Shown here in pieces: positions 1 to 14,400 of a stretch of 64,000 nucleotides of DNA. The stretch comes from Casuarius casuarius (taxonomy: Eukaryota > Chordata > Aves > Casuariiformes > Casuariidae): positions 346,199 to 410,198 of the forward strand of contig PTFA01000111.1 in NCBI GenBank assembly GCA_003342895.1, in the 5' to 3' direction. Below the pieces are notes generated by a model. It was not told the origin of the DNA. It was given only the letters and a program-made list of their open reading frames with translations, and ran no database searches. A program made the translations under genes and the position numbers. Within the stretch, counting starts at the first letter, position 1. Every line of letters starts with the position of its first letter.

Positions 1-830
1 TGTAACTTGGGATAATTAAAAATCCATTATATTTCCCTCTCTGCAATGACAGTACATAAATTAAGCCTCAGCAGTGTTGAAATGCATACAAAAAGCGATA
101 TAACCCTTTCAAAGTGTCACTTATTTGCAATGCAAATTTCTCCTGGGCAATCAGAAATTCAGCAAATATTTTTCATCCAAAACTCAACCTTTTATGACTA
201 AGTAGTGTTCATTTGTTGATTCACAGTTCAGAAGTTATTGAGGTGTTTATATTTGTTAATCGAACATGCAGTTCTTCAGTTATTTTTACATTTTAGAGGT
301 CCCAGCACTTCAGCCTCAAGGATGCCTCAGTGCTTCTCAACACTGAGATCTGCAGAAATATGCAGCCAGGCTTTCCACTTAAGAAAGTGTCCATTTTCAG
401 CAACCCAATAAGATACCAATATGATACCAATTCTGCTAACTTATATGTAGTACTTCCTTTTTTTTCCTTCATTTTTATTTACATATTTCTATTGTAGATG
501 TGGGAAATAAAAATTAACCTACCCCAGAGCTCCTTGAACCCATTTGATTGACTCAAATGTGATATCATCTGATTGATTGAGTCAAAACTTGCAGTTATGA
601 AGCTGTATGAGTCCAGGGCTCATAAAAGTGAAAAAGCACTTGCAGTGACCATAGGTCTGATGTATGTGTATAAATTTCACAAGCACCTGCAATTATCTCT
701 CAGTTTTGATTATTGGTTTTCATTTCCTTTGAAAAAACGTCCTTGCCTAAGCTTTTCTGAAGATGATGCACAAGCTTTCCACTTCTCATTCTCAAACTCT
801 GGCTAGTGCTATAATATTTGTTTTGAAAAT
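1..830. other. Non-coding AT-rich sequence
   Basis: I see no exon, repeat family or RNA gene here. The short open frames match no family I know. The only local structure of note is an inverted repeat at 548-585 that contains two AP-1-like heptamers, listed separately. Confidence 0.6.
548..585. promoter_or_regulatory. Paired AP-1-type heptamers in an inverted repeat
   Basis: TGACTCA lies at 549-555 and TGAGTCA at 578-584. They form the core of 9-base inverted arms (TTGACTCAA at 548-556, TTGAGTCAA at 577-585). TGA[C/G]TCA is the classical AP-1 (Fos/Jun) binding motif. A single heptamer is expected by chance several times in a window this size, so only the pairing and symmetry are notable. Regulatory function is inference. 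Confidence 0.2.
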
Positions 831-1469
831 AATCATAGAAATGCTGTTTGGAAGCAACCTCTGGAGGTTGTCTAGTCCAGCCTCCTGTTCAAAGCAGGAC
901 TGACCCCTGCACTGCACCAGGTCAGCAAGGGCTTTGCTCAGCCAAATCTTGAAAACCTCCAGGGATGAAGATCCCACAGCTGCTCAGGGTAATATGTTCC
1001 CATGCTGCCCTGCTCTCCTAGGGATTTTTTCCCCTCTAATGTCCAACTTGAACCTGACAAGCTACAATTCATTATCATTATCCCTCAGTACATATTCTTC
1101 CTCTACTAACAAGAGTTTAACCTGACATCTTTGTAGCTCCCTTTCAAGNAGCTGCAGGTTACTATTAGGCTGCCTTTAGTCTCCTCTTTGCTAGACAAAA
1201 CAAGTCTGAGCCCATTACATACTCGTAGATCATGAACTCTAGGCCTCTGACTGCCTATGCAGCTCTCGAACTTTCCAACATCTCTCTTTAATTGGAGACC
1301 CCAAACTGGACATTATTCCAGCTTTAGTTTCACCAGCACTCAGTGGAAGGATGTAATTTCCCTTAATCTGATGGCCACCCTCCTCTTAATGTAGCCCAGT
1401 ATTACTTTGCCTTTTTCCTGATAAGAGCAAATTCTTGCCTGGTATTCAGTTTGATGTCCACTATAACCA
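831..1469 (-). mobile_element. Old, degraded CR1 LINE fragment (3' part)
   Basis: On the plus strand the block opens with AATCATAGAA and then runs through the landmarks of an inverted CR1 3' end: 'CTCTGGAGGTTGTCTAGTCC', 'TTGAAAACCTCCAGGGATG', 'CCAACTTGAACCT', 'GGAGACCCCAAACTGGAC', and near the end 'TAGCCCAGTATTACTTTGCC'. The element's sense strand is therefore minus, and it is 5'-truncated near 1469. It has many substitutions and small indels, and the ORF2 frame is destroyed, so it is much older than the copy at 28.6 kb. Subfamily is not assigned. One N (1149) lies inside it. Confidence 0.8.
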
Positions 1470-1986
1470 TATTTTTATTCATACAATGAGAAACATACCA
1501 AAAATCTGATTTTATTGTACTTAAAAGAGTTCACAGATTTTTTTTAATTTATGATCAACTAATACCTCTTCCCTCTCCCCCTTAATTTAAATTCAGAACC
1601 AAATTAAGCCATACCTTCCTTTCAACATTGCTTCTTTTAGTATGCATGCTTGTGAAGAAATTTCCAAAGCAGAACATTCCAGAGAGGTTTCCTAAAAGAT
1701 AACGCCTATATCAAGGAAAGGTTTTTTTCAATACAGTGTGAACTCACTGGTATGTTTAGTCAGGATATGACAGGATATGACAGCAAAGATGCATTAAGCT
1801 GAAAATATCAAAGGTTTTTTTTTCAGAATTTTCTTCTATTGGCAAGCCCAGTAATTAAGTAAATACTAATAAATATCCTATTTTCAAATTTTTGGCTGTT
1901 TTCCCCTCAAATTTTCTTTGAAAATCAAGATGGTGCCTGCCAGGTTCTCTTCCACTAATAATAAAGTATTTTGTTCCCTCTGCTGG
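1470..1986. other. Non-coding AT-rich sequence with a small tandem duplication
   Basis: There is no gene or recognisable repeat family. At 1761-1783 a 10-base unit (CAGGATATGA) is repeated perfectly twice, followed by a further CAG. Confidence 0.6.
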
Positions 1987-2440
1987 CTATGTCAAACCAA
2001 TAAAAAGTGGTGGCTCCTTCTGGGGCCTGCTGACTGTAGCCTTTCCATGACACTGAGGTTGGCTGCACATGCTCTGGCCAGCTGGTAACCTGGGATCACA
2101 CTGCTGGGAAAGAGCTGGAGCAGAAAGAGTTGGGAGATGCCTTCTTGGGGGTCTGCCTTCACTCAGGAGATGCATGTAAGCTGAGGTAAGTGCCTCAGCA
2201 CCCTCCGTGTTTTCCTGAGCTACACGGTGGGTGTGCTTGTTCCTGGCCTGCCATTTTGCTGACCCCAGTCCGTGGGCTGGACATCAGCCTGGCCCCATCT
2301 CAGCACCTGGCCAGGTGGTGGCGGGTGCTGGGCTGTCCCCAGTTGCTGTCCCTGGCCTGGTCCTGCTCACCTTGCTCAGGGCTGCAGGAGACCTCTTTGA
2401 AGACCATTGAAAGTCCACCTCATATGAGATCATGAGATCT
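1987..2440. other. GC-rich block, unclassified
   Basis: This block of about 450 bases is clearly richer in G and C than the AT-rich sequence on both sides, with runs such as CAGGTGGTGGCGGGTGCTGG. Open frames on both strands (2190-2435 plus, 1987-2175 minus) show no domain, no repeats of a known kind and no splice-site pairing I would defend. It could be a degraded interspersed repeat, an isolated regulatory island or a remnant of an exon. I do not recognise it. Confidence 0.4.
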
Positions 2441-5400
2441 TTATCTGGCTTCTTATCACAGCTGTCTTCTTCTTCAATGAACCACACAATCAACAACTCA
2501 GTTAAAACAAAAATACTGAAAATTAGCTAATTCTGTGAGCAACTTTCTTCTTTTGTACTAACAGGATCCTGGGAAAAAATAGGAATTTGAAGAAACAAAA
2601 AATAAGTTTAAAAACTATGAACATCCACATAAAAAAGAAAATCTTTGAATGCTGTCTAAATGACTAACAGTTATGTATTTTTAACTTAGCTTTGTGTTTG
2701 CGTAAATGTATGAATAAAATTTATCTTAACATGAAATGGAAACTTCCAAGCAAGCCCTTTCTTTTTCTTTATTTCTTTCATTGGCTTATATCTTTCCCAA
2801 GGGGTGACTTGATTGAAGTCTCCACATTATTTTATGGTGTATCGAGCGCCTTGTAATACTGCTGCGCAGTTAGATGAGTAAAGGCCAAGGGTAAATCCAA
2901 ACGGGTAGGCATTCCTTAAGAGGCACTTGCATCACTGCTGAGTCTCTGAAAACGTTGTGTTCACATTTGGAAAGTTTTCTCTACATTTATTGTAGCAGCT
3001 TGAAACCCTTTATTTTAGTTTAGTTATATTAAGTTTATTTTTTAATTAAATCTTAAGTTCTTCAAAGGGAGTTCATTATTGCTGTTATTATTTGAATTAT
3101 TTTCATTCACCTTCTCACTTATTAATGAATCTACTCTCCGGTCTCATAATATGTTTTGTTTTGATGTATTTGTAAAGAACCCTTGGGCAACTTTAATTTA
3201 TTCTCATTTATTTTTTGCAGCTCTCCACCTTTTTTTTTTTTTCTTGCATACTTAATTCAACTCTAAGATTTCAGATTAATCTCCAGTGTTTGAGCAGCTA
3301 TTGTGGTGCTAATGGCTGATTCTGGGCACTACAGGTAAGATTCACTTTCATTCAGAGAGAATGAATAAGGCCTTAGTAATAGCATTGTTCTTGCGTTCTC
3401 TTATATGTGGGATTCACCTGACTAAATGTAAAACTCTGGCTCTGTGTCTTAATTTCCTTAANCTCCCTTTCTAGCTAACTGAGTGTAACAGGAACTTATA
3501 GGTCATGATTCTTCTTACTAATTAGGTAAAAGAGATCAGATTAATAGAAGCCTAGAACTGCCTCCTTTTCTCTGCTGACCATAGAAGGAGCCAATGACAA
3601 TCACTTCAGCTGTGGATATATATATCATGAATATCTAAATATAGATGAGAAGAATCTTGTCAGAGATGGGTTAAATAAAAATGATTTTGAACCAATGGAG
3701 TCTGATACACATGCCTGTGTGGGTTTTCTTTCTTTTTTTCTTTTTTTATTTTTCCTAATTTGATTCTGTTTGGAATTAGGGGAAAAAATGTTTTAAGTTA
3801 AAAACATTTAGTGAAACACTAGGAAAGAGTACTTAGGTGTGTTGCAAAAGCCCATCACAAAGTGGACAAATACGTGTCTAGGCTAAATTGAGGGATAGAG
3901 AAAGCAAAAGCCTCCTGTAATTCCAATAACATATATATGGAAGGATGATAAAAATGTGTGGGCATGTGTGGGTACTTTAGCACTGGTACAGGGACACACT
4001 GCACAGAATTCTGCTATTCTTCCTGTGTAGTAGGAGGCTGAAGAGAGTGGAAAAATGGCCATGTTTGTATGTTAGATACTATGAAAGATACACCGGATAT
4101 TAGGAGCCCCACATCATTCTCTGTATTCTTGAGTAGATCTTTTTTTCTAATACACTTCCAACCACAGTTCTTCAGGGAGCCAAAATGTTGAACACCTTGC
4201 AAATGGAGGCAACATGAATCTTATAAATTACACACCATCCTATGCCGTTTGGGGATAAGGATTCATTTTATCTGACAAGAAACTAGGACATCCTGAAACC
4301 TGCTTCTATTATGATCTCAAAGCTGGGGGAAAGTGAAATTAATCAGGATTTTGAGAAACAGGCAAGCTGACCTCTTAGTCCTGATGAGTCCCAATGGCAA
4401 ACTGGTCTATACTGCACTTTCTGTCTAATCACTCAGCCAAAGAATTCACAAGAAAGCTGAAACCCGTGAAGAAGAAAGGAAATAGATGGAGGAACTGTTC
4501 TTAAAGGAGTTATAGATTGGTTTCTTTTTATCACTTTAATTTCTCCAGTTTGGGATTACACAGACAGAATGTTTTTTTCTCAGCCCTGGCTTAAAAATTT
4601 TTGAAGTGGTGACACGATGTCAGGAAAGGGGATAAGGCAAAGTTTGTGAGATGATACCCAAAGCTTTACCCTGTGCTACTATGACATTGGGAAGAAAGGA
4701 CAGGAAGGGACTTTCAAGCGTGAATGTTCCAGTGAGTACCAGAAAAAGAGAAGAAAACATATAACACTCCAGTCTTCCCAGCTGAAGGTTTGCAGAGGGA
4801 GAAAAATATTTTCTTCATACCATTTCTTGGTTGTGTCAGTGAGTTTATAGGAACTTGTCACACATTCCAATATATAATCCCAAGACCCACAGATATTCCA
4901 TTGTGTGTATGCAAAGTAATGGTCTTCTGTAGAGAATAAACTTATTTTTCGTGTTCAGAGCTACTCTGCTATAACTTGCTGCCTGGAGCCAACCAGGCAT
5001 CTTCCAAGAAATTATTTTAAGCAAACAATGGCAATGGACAAAATATCAAAAAAAATAGAATCAGTAAAAGCAAACTCTGCATGCTCCTCCAAATAAGTGT
5101 CCTTTTAGCTAATAAAAGAACCCCTGCCTTGAATTCCTCCAGCTCCAGTTCCTTTCTAAGTTGCCTTTTACTTCTGTATGCTTCTTTTCCTTCCTGCGTG
5201 ATTGTTCCCTATGTGCAGCTGTTAAAGATATTTTTAGGTACAGACAGAGATTGCCTGTAGCACCGACTAAATGAGACTGTCACATAGGAAGGCTGTAAAT
5301 GCACACAGATAATAAAGTGAAATCTAGGACTTTGGCTACAGCCACCTGTTCCTAATATTCTTTCATGGCCTCTGGCAAAGAGAGAAACAGAAGACAGAAA

Positions 5401-8400
5401 CACTTTCAGCTGAGTAAGAGGGGTAGTTTTGCCTGGGTGGTACTATGCAAAGGGTCTATCACAAGAATCATTTTGGGGGTGGAGTGAAGAAAAGACTTAA
5501 CAGCAATGCTGATCAGTGTAAAAGCTCCCAGATAAAGCTTATAGAAAAGACTGCAATACCCTCCAAAGGGAAGTGCTAGCATTCAGTCTGTTTAAAACTG
5601 AAACACGGATTTCACTAATATACTGCCAGAAGGAACAATTGGGCACTTGTAGGAGAACCAGAGCGACCCTTTAGTCCTTCTGTTCCAGATAATCAGTATG
5701 TGAACTCACCTCTGGACGCTGCTCANTAAGAAAAGCCACAGAGGTGACAACCTCTTCCTGTAAGGACATTTTGTTTGCTCAAGAGAAAAGGAAAGGCCAG
5801 TGGAAGTACCAAGACATTAAAGAACAAGAAAGACACCGAATGTAAATCGCTGTTGTTAGCTATTCCTTACATGACCCACTACCTATACCAGATAGTGGCT
5901 TGTAGGAAAGAGCCCCCCTCCCCCCCCGTCCTGTCCTGTCCTGGCCACTATCAGCACTTCAGGACATTTCAGTAGCCCTGCCCTGTTCACAGCAATCCAG
6001 GTGCAGCTGCTTGTCCACAGGCCACAGCTGTCTGGTTGACAGCTTACCCCTAGTTCTACCTCCTTAACGGAACACATTCATTTAGCCCTTGACCAGCTTG
6101 GCATTGGTTTTGTCAGTCAGATTTTGTTATTTGGGGGCAGTTATGGTTCTTCATAAGCCTATAAATAAATCTGCAAGCAAACAGCACAAAATTGGGTGTC
6201 CTTGCTAAGCGATCCAAATATAAAGAAATGAAACTACAATTTCTTTTTGTACAAGCGATCAGCTCCTATGCATTACACTATGCATTTCTCATTGGCTGTT
6301 ATCTTCCAACATGCATTTTCCAATTAGTTAATTATGCTATTTGTATGCTGAGTATATGCATAAGCTCAAGTCATCAGTAGCACTCTGTTCAGTACACGGT
6401 ATAAATCTCTTAATGACACATTTGAAGATCTTCCTCTATAAAATATCATGAGAGTCTTGTGTAGAGCTTTGCTAGTCCTTCAACAAACTACAACATCCTG
6501 CTCATTAGACTAGTGTCCAACTATTTCTGAATTTATTTGCAACTTCCTCACAATAATTAGCCATCATATTTTTCAGACCTTTAACACTTTGGTTTAGCAT
6601 AAAGCCATTGAGTAAGGGGAAAAAAGGCAATTATTACTCACAGTCCTCCCACATCAGGGCTGGCTGACCGGGAACTGCAGTAGCATCTGAAATATGTTTA
6701 TATGCACTTCCTGGGCTCTTCAGCCTTGACTTTTCCAAAGTTGAAATGCCTGACACTGATACAAGAAAACTGTGTTGCCTTGTTCAGCTTCCCACTTGTC
6801 TGGGCTTTCCCTGAGAAAAGGAGAGTTATTTCAGCAACTGCAAGGGTGTGTGTGAGCACTCCAGGCAGCTGTGGGCTAGTGGAGATGAACAGCTGTCAGG
6901 CTCCAGACGGGTTCCTCCTGGGGGGCAGCACACATCTATGTCTGAACTCAAGTGGGCAATAATTTCAGGGAGGTCCTCTGAAACCTGCCCTTTTGGCAAC
7001 AAAAGCATATCCTGCCAGATACCTTGCAGAGCTCTGCTGGGCTCCTGCACTGTGCAAAAATAAATAAATAAAGTACATTTCCCAAACTGATAAATTCAGG
7101 GCACAGAAAAGAGCTGTCACTCACAGTTGATTGAGCACCTCTTCAGAGAACAAAACTCCCTCTCTTTTCTGACATGCTTTGATGAACAGTGAAATAGTTA
7201 ACAGTCTTGACATTTACAGATTCCCAAGAACAAGTATACTTACCAGAGCATACTGCCTCATGCTGGCCCAAGTCAAGCCCTCAATGTCAGCATACACTTA
7301 CAGGTTTACAATATGTTTGCATGGAAGCATTATTATGAAATTAAGGTGAAGAACAAATGAAAAATTTGAATGGCTCTAGCAGAAACATTTTATACATATA
7401 TATATGCATGTATATGTAATGCTTTTCTGTTATGTAAATACAGGTAATGCTTTTTTTTTTTTTATGTCATTCCTAGAGATGAATTCTCTTCTATCAGAAC
7501 TCTTTTCTAATCACATAAAAAACAAGAGACATTAAGATTCAGGGAGCTCAGGTAGAAAGAATTTAAGACAAATTCCTTTGTTTCATTGCCTTAAACATCT
7601 GCTGGAGCAAGAGCAAAATAAACAGGAATATGAAATAGAAATAACTGGTACCTAAACTGAAAAAGTGTGTATGTGTGTGTGAGAGCAAGTCAGAGACAGA
7701 AATCTGTAATGAACCCACATCTGTTCATTCCTTGCCCATCAAATTAATTTTTCCCCTAAATCTCAGAATCAATATTGTTCTTTCCAACACCAGCCCTGTA
7801 ATCTGCTCCTCATTTAACTCTGTTTCTCAGGCAGCACCTGAGATTCTTTAACACTGTTTCTAAGGCTGGGAAGCTAGCCTACTGCTTGGGCCTCTTTCTG
7901 TTTTTGCAGAGTCTCTATATATGAACATTTATTAAGGGTATCAGTACTTAAGGAGCTCTCTTGTTGCTGTCAGATAGATGGAGGAGGGAGTGGCAAAGCC
8001 TTGGTTTCTGCTTTATTTTTTCCCTTCCTCCCTTGAAGGAAAGAATGAAGGGAACTCATTTTATACTTTATAAGGTCCCAAATTGGCTGTTCTTCCCCTG
8101 GAGATAAGGATTTGCAAAAGCAAGCAGTCAAACCAGAGGGAAAGAAGGTGGTTTCTTCAGATGACACTAACTGCATGCATGACCTTCAGAAAGGGAAGAT
8201 CACTTTATAAGGATTGTGTTCCTTTGTCTGTGACCCATAAGCACTGAAAATAACAAGTACATTCCTGTGTAGGTTCTAGCAGCTATCCATTACTTAGCAC
8301 CTCTATTTTCAGAGCATTAATATTAGAGCTTTTGTAAAACATGTTAATTTTCAAGCACAGCTATGCAGCAAGATATTCTAGGCTTGCTATTTTTTTTTTT

Positions 8401-11400
8401 TTTTTTAATAATCTGGCATGAGAGTTTAATCCTCTGAAACTATATGAATTGTGACCATGTTGACCATTAACATTTAGAAAAATAGACACACAATAATGCT
8501 TTTCTTCAGAGCCTATTTGTGCAAGACTGTTAAAGCGGGTCCATCATCTCAGTGAGAACAGAGCTCATCTGACCAGACCCTGACACTGGCTAAAGCTGAT
8601 GAATGAGTAGGGTATAATGATATCCTTTCTCTAGGTTCCTCCTGAAGCCTACAACAATAGCTGAATAGTCTGAGTATACTCTTTTTCAAATGCAATTTAG
8701 GAGCAGAACCACTGAAATCCATAGAACTATAGAAGAGTTAAATCAGAAAGTGTTAAGCTTTTCTCCTACCCACTGTAAACATCTGGAACTAACACCAGCT
8801 GCATAGTAAGCATACAGACCAGGCAGTAAACTACACCCTACTGTAGGGGTCTGTCAAGCCCATCAATGTCACTTGGGAGCCACCAGGGGCTCCCTGAAAT
8901 GACTGTTCCTGGTGCAAACTGCCAGTAGTCCCAGAGAGTCCCCTTTACAGCCCTGCCTTGAACTCAGAAAAAGACTTCTTTTTTTTTTAACATTTTGAAG
9001 TGAATAAATACATGCTGTTTTCTGAAACTTTACTTTTGTGAGAAATTTTGGGTTTACTCTCACCAAGATTTACAATTCCCTCACTGATTTAGCAATAGGC
9101 AAGAGGAAGTAGGTGGGAGTATGATTGTTGTAGGGAAAGCAATGCAGCAGGAAGTGGCAGGAGACATTTGATAAAAAAGTAAGTGAATGCAAACAATTAA
9201 GGGAGTATGAGAAGTAAAGGACAAGGAAGCAGAGATAGCACAACAGTACAGTGGTGTCTACTACAAATTAAGGTTCTTAGAATGAATCGATCAGTCAAAG
9301 TTGAGGGCATAATATGATTATCACTCATAACTCTGCAAGCCTGATTTAATAACTCCGTGTGTCTCAGCTGCTATTATACAGGTTAATATTCTAGTTAGCT
9401 GAGATCATATGGTTTGCAATACAAAACAGAAAGTTTTCATTTTAATGACCTTGTAACCTCATTGTAATCAAGTGTACAAATAAACCCTTAAACATTGCAT
9501 AAAACCACTTCTAGCTGATAATTTTACAGTTTCACACTGAAATCTGTGGAAGTTTAGACCACAATTAAAAAGCTAATTGCCCTTGTTCATTAAATAGCCC
9601 CTCTGATACCCAGCTGCAAAGGGACATACCATGTCCTAATGGTTTTGGATGCTTCAGAACTGTACTGCAAAGTCTGGCAATTAACCATGTCGGTACGGAC
9701 TAATGCAGACAGACTTTAGCTATAAACAAAAATATATACTATCTAATTAGATTTATTCTGACAAGGATTGTTAGTCAAATATTAAAGGTGAAATATGAAC
9801 TGTATTTTGAGGCTTGTATTGTGAAAGCACAATGTCTATTAATATTTAATTTCTAATATTACTGTTTTATAGTCTGTGTTTACATAAAGCAGTAAGATGC
9901 TACAGTATAATAAAGAACTATGTTATATTTGTAATATATGCTATTTTTACAAAAGAAATTGAGGGTATGCTTACGGGATCACAGTGTACATAGATATTCA
10001 TGCACTGAAAAGATGAGCTGTGTTTTGTTTAAAAGGAGTGTATGACTATATGTGGATCATTGTCTGAATTTCTGAAAATATGTGCATATATTTCTGAGCC
10101 AACATTCCACAGAAAAGATTTGCACAGAAAATTTCAGGAATTAATACTTTTTTTAAATACTTTTTTAATATTATCAGTGAAAAAAGATGATAAACAAACT
10201 AAAGGATGGGGTGGATCTACAACAAAAATTGTTCACTAGCTAAATTTAATTGTCACTCCTCACAATCTTTCAATTGCCTTCTGATTACATGACACTGTGG
10301 CATTTCAATATTCCTTGTATTTATTATTATTCATTATAGGGTATACCAATTACAAGAGCTAAATTATGTAATGAATGCCCTTTATTACATAAATATTTAT
10401 TTGACTTTGTTGTCACTAATGTTAATTTCCTTAACTCAGATGTCTAAGCATTTAAGGGATGAGAAGAGAATCTGAGTTAGGTAGAAAGTAATTTTATTGC
10501 CCTATATATTTTCTTAAGGCTCCTACAGACTTTTTCTTTTCAAATAAAATTGAAAATAAAAAAGCTTGTGCGTTTTCTTCCAGCAAAATCCTAAGGTTTC
10601 CTTGATTTTGTGCAAAATATTTGATATTTCTATTGCAACCTTTGGAAAGAATACCACTTTTCTGGATCTTTGTATGTACAGAACTGGAAAGGATATCAGA
10701 AGGTCATCAGCTCCCTCTGCTACATATAAAATACCTGAAGATTTGCTCTGACAACTTTTTAAATTGAAAAATACATCTAAACTTAGGGACATATTATAAT
10801 CCTGAATCTTACAATGCTCAGAGTTCTTGAGACGCCCTTTTAGACACTCTCTCGAGGACAACATGGTACCAGAGCTTTGAGAGAGAAATGCAGAATGATA
10901 TATCTATATGTACTTTATTTTCTGAAGCAGCTGACCTGAGGGTTGGGATTCACCTCTTGATCTATGATACCTAAATTTACGTGTCTACATGTGGATGTTT
11001 CCATTTTATTTTAATCTGGATTATGCTAACATAATGAAGTCAACACTTTAGGTTGGAAAGGATAGGTTTAGATGAACTTATCAATTTCAAAGAATTGCCA
11101 GAGTAAATCTTCAGACATATTACAAATACTGGAGGGGGCTGCTGATCTCCTGAGCTCCTTTCTAACACTGTATTTATAAAGATCTAGAAAAGCTGTAATT
11201 TTTTTTTCCAATAATAGCAGCCTGAGAAAATCTCAGAATGATTTAAAGTGACTAAACTATCACTTGGATGTGAGAAGATTTCAGGCCAACCTAAAATCTG
11301 ACATTTCTGTCCATAGCAAAAGAAAGTGGGTGGGTTGAGTGAGTTTTATCCTTTCTCCTGCAGATGGACTGGAAGTAACGAGATGAGATCTTGGCAGAAC

Positions 11401-14400
11401 ACCTCTGGATGAATTAGTGTCCTAAAACAGATCATAGGTTAAAACTTTATGAATATTCTGCACCTCATTGGACTATTTTCCTCCAAATTTCAGTAAGGGA
11501 AAGGACAGAACACATACAAAGAAGACTGCTTAGTTCAGTATGCCAGCAGTAAAATGATTCAGGATATAGGGCATAGTGGAGGCTTTGCCTAGAGGTGTTT
11601 GGCCCTAATAGCCTTTTTTCATGTCTGAGAGATCTGATAAGCAAACCTGTCCCTGCGAGGAAAAAGCACGTCAATAACTGTCTATGTAAAGGCCATCCGG
11701 CCACCACGCTGCAGTGAATCCCTTGCCCCAGCTGACTAGGAAGAAGGGGATGCTGACTGACCTTCTTTCTCTTCAGTCAGTGTTTGGGCAGAGTGATTTT
11801 GCACAGTTGCAGAGAGCACTTTGTCCTTCTGGTCCATGATCATGAATCTCAGAAATGCTCCAGTCTGGGGCTGGAACACATGCCAAGGAGTCAGCCTAAT
11901 GCCCTGGAAACCAGAAAAATAGACTGTTCACTGATCCCAAGCAGTTAGTACTACATTTTCTCAACAACAGAGGATCTTTTTACAAGCTGTAGTATTCTCT
12001 GAGTGTTTCTAAGCGATCTCATTTTACATCTACAAAGCAGTCCTTAAAAATCAATTATTTTCTATGAGAATGCTTGAAATTTCAATGTATCATCTCCTCT
12101 TGGTAGGATAGTGTTTGCTGGCTTTTTGTTTGCTTTTGTAGCAGGAAGTTTAGAAATGATTTGGAGATTATAAAGCAACATAGAGATGAAGACTAGCTTT
12201 GAAAGATAGCATATATTGCTCACTATGATTTGTATGAACTAATCTCTAATGCCTCTTTAGGAGAAAACATCATCAAGTGAAGCTTACAGTCCATTGCATA
12301 CATTAGCAATGACTAGTTATTAATCTTATAACCTTTTCTAATTAACAGAGTAAATTCTAAAATGAATACAAATTGAATGTATCCAAGGGTAAAATATATT
12401 CACTAGTAAATGTGCCCTTATGTTTGCCGAAATATTTATGAAGTAAGTGGTGTGCCATAGGAATTATCTGGTTTATTTCTTTTTTGTTTGCTTATAGTCA
12501 ATAAGAAAAGAAGTGCCAGCAGCTGTGTCAATCATATATTATTATAGGCATGGCTAGTAAAATTGCATTGTTGTTGTTGCTGCTGTTGCCACTGCAGCTG
12601 TTGTTATATATTATTTGGTATAGCATTTCCTTCCAAATGCAGGACCAATGGAAAATAGAGTAGGAATGTGAAGGACAAATTTAGTACAAACATCTTAAAG
12701 ATATAAAGTGCAACATACAAAATAATCCCTCGGATGAGTGATGTTTATGAAAAAGATGTACGTATGAATCGGTACTCCATGGAAATTCTGCTGCGCATGT
12801 TTCAAATGAAAGTTTGTTCCATAAAATCCAGTGCAGACAAAAGATAATGCACCTAGGTACCATTATAATAAACAGAGGTATAAACGCCTACAGAGATCAG
12901 TACATGGTAAGATGCAGAAAAATGAGCTACAGTTATTTCCTAGCAGGAATCAAATCATTATAGTCACATAAACATGAAGCAAAAAATATAAAGAGATTTC
13001 ATTTAGTGATGAACAAATTTTTTTACAATTTTGGTATCTCAAAGAAAAGAAAGAATTTATGTACAATTCTTTAGAGGCACCTGACTCTCATTCCATTATC
13101 TATATGGGAAACACAGGAGTTGTGTTATACAAACTGAATACAAACTTTCTAATCCAAGATCCAAATCAAGTTCCTAGAGTAGACATGATGCAGAACTTCA
13201 GTTGGCACCTACTTAGGCAGACTGGATCCTACTATAAAATAGCTACTCTAGAATGAAAGCACTTGTTTCTTTGGGGGAAAATAACACAAATTCCAGTACA
13301 CATCTGCAGACCCAAAATGAACACTATACTGGGAGATATTACTTAAAGGAAATGGGAAAGATGAAGCATCCAAGCATACAAACAGAATTCATTTTCATTT
13401 ATACTTGCCATTCTGAAACTTCTAAAATATCCAGTTAAGACAATGGTGAATTATAGTGATTTGCCAAACAAGATAGGCAGCAAGAGACATAAATCTGACA
13501 ATAATAACTGTGGGTATATGTGTGTCTTCTTTAAACATATATTTATGTGAGTGAGAATATATGTATATATGCAGATAGCACCATTAAATCACACATGATC
13601 AAAGTAAATGTCTCTCTTTCTATGATTTAATGAAGTTATTTGCTTAATTAACATAAGCAACTTCCATAGGAATGCTACAGAGCAAAATTATGACTCCTTC
13701 GCAGCTGAGTAAGTTTATCCCAGAGCCATTTTATAGATGTTAATCTGTGTGGCTGAATGTAGCTGTTAAATATGTTGAGTCTCTTTGATCCGCATCCTCA
13801 AAGGTATTTAGCTGCTAAAATTCCATGGACTAAAATTGATGAAATTATGATTATATTGAAATTAACTGACTTTTCAGTGCCTGAATATCTCTGAGGTATT
13901 TGGACATCTCTCTTTGACAGGAAAACATGTCAAACAGGAGAAGTCCACCACTACATAATTGCCTTTGCACATCTCTTCTTTACTGAGCTCTATGACTGAC
14001 TTTGTGTTCTGTAGAAGTTACCAAAATGAAAAAAAATCACATGAGAATAACTGGTTTTAAAACAGAATTTTCTCTTCTTACTAGCCCCAAAAGGAATACA
14101 TTTATTACCAAAACAGTAGGTGGAAATTAAAGTAATACAGTCAATGCATGCATAATTTTGTATTCATACTTTTCTTCAAATGAGCAATCCTTTACAACTT
14201 TTCTTGAACACTGTAAAGACATAAACAGAACTTCTATACTAGAAAAAGATTAACTAAGAACAGAAAACAAGAAAACCCAGTGAAAAGGAGAGTTAAAATA
14301 CAATAAAATGAACAACTTCTTGAATTCATCTGGCTCCCAAAGCTCACAGTATTCTGGGAGACTTTTTTATGTTTTCTTAAAAGAGTGTACTGTATGTACT

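Noticed and set aside
10673..10750. Possible CR1 3' end remnant (GGAAAGGATATCAGAAGGTCATC)
   Set aside because: The similarity is confined to a short string and the following sequence does not track any CR1 consensus I know.
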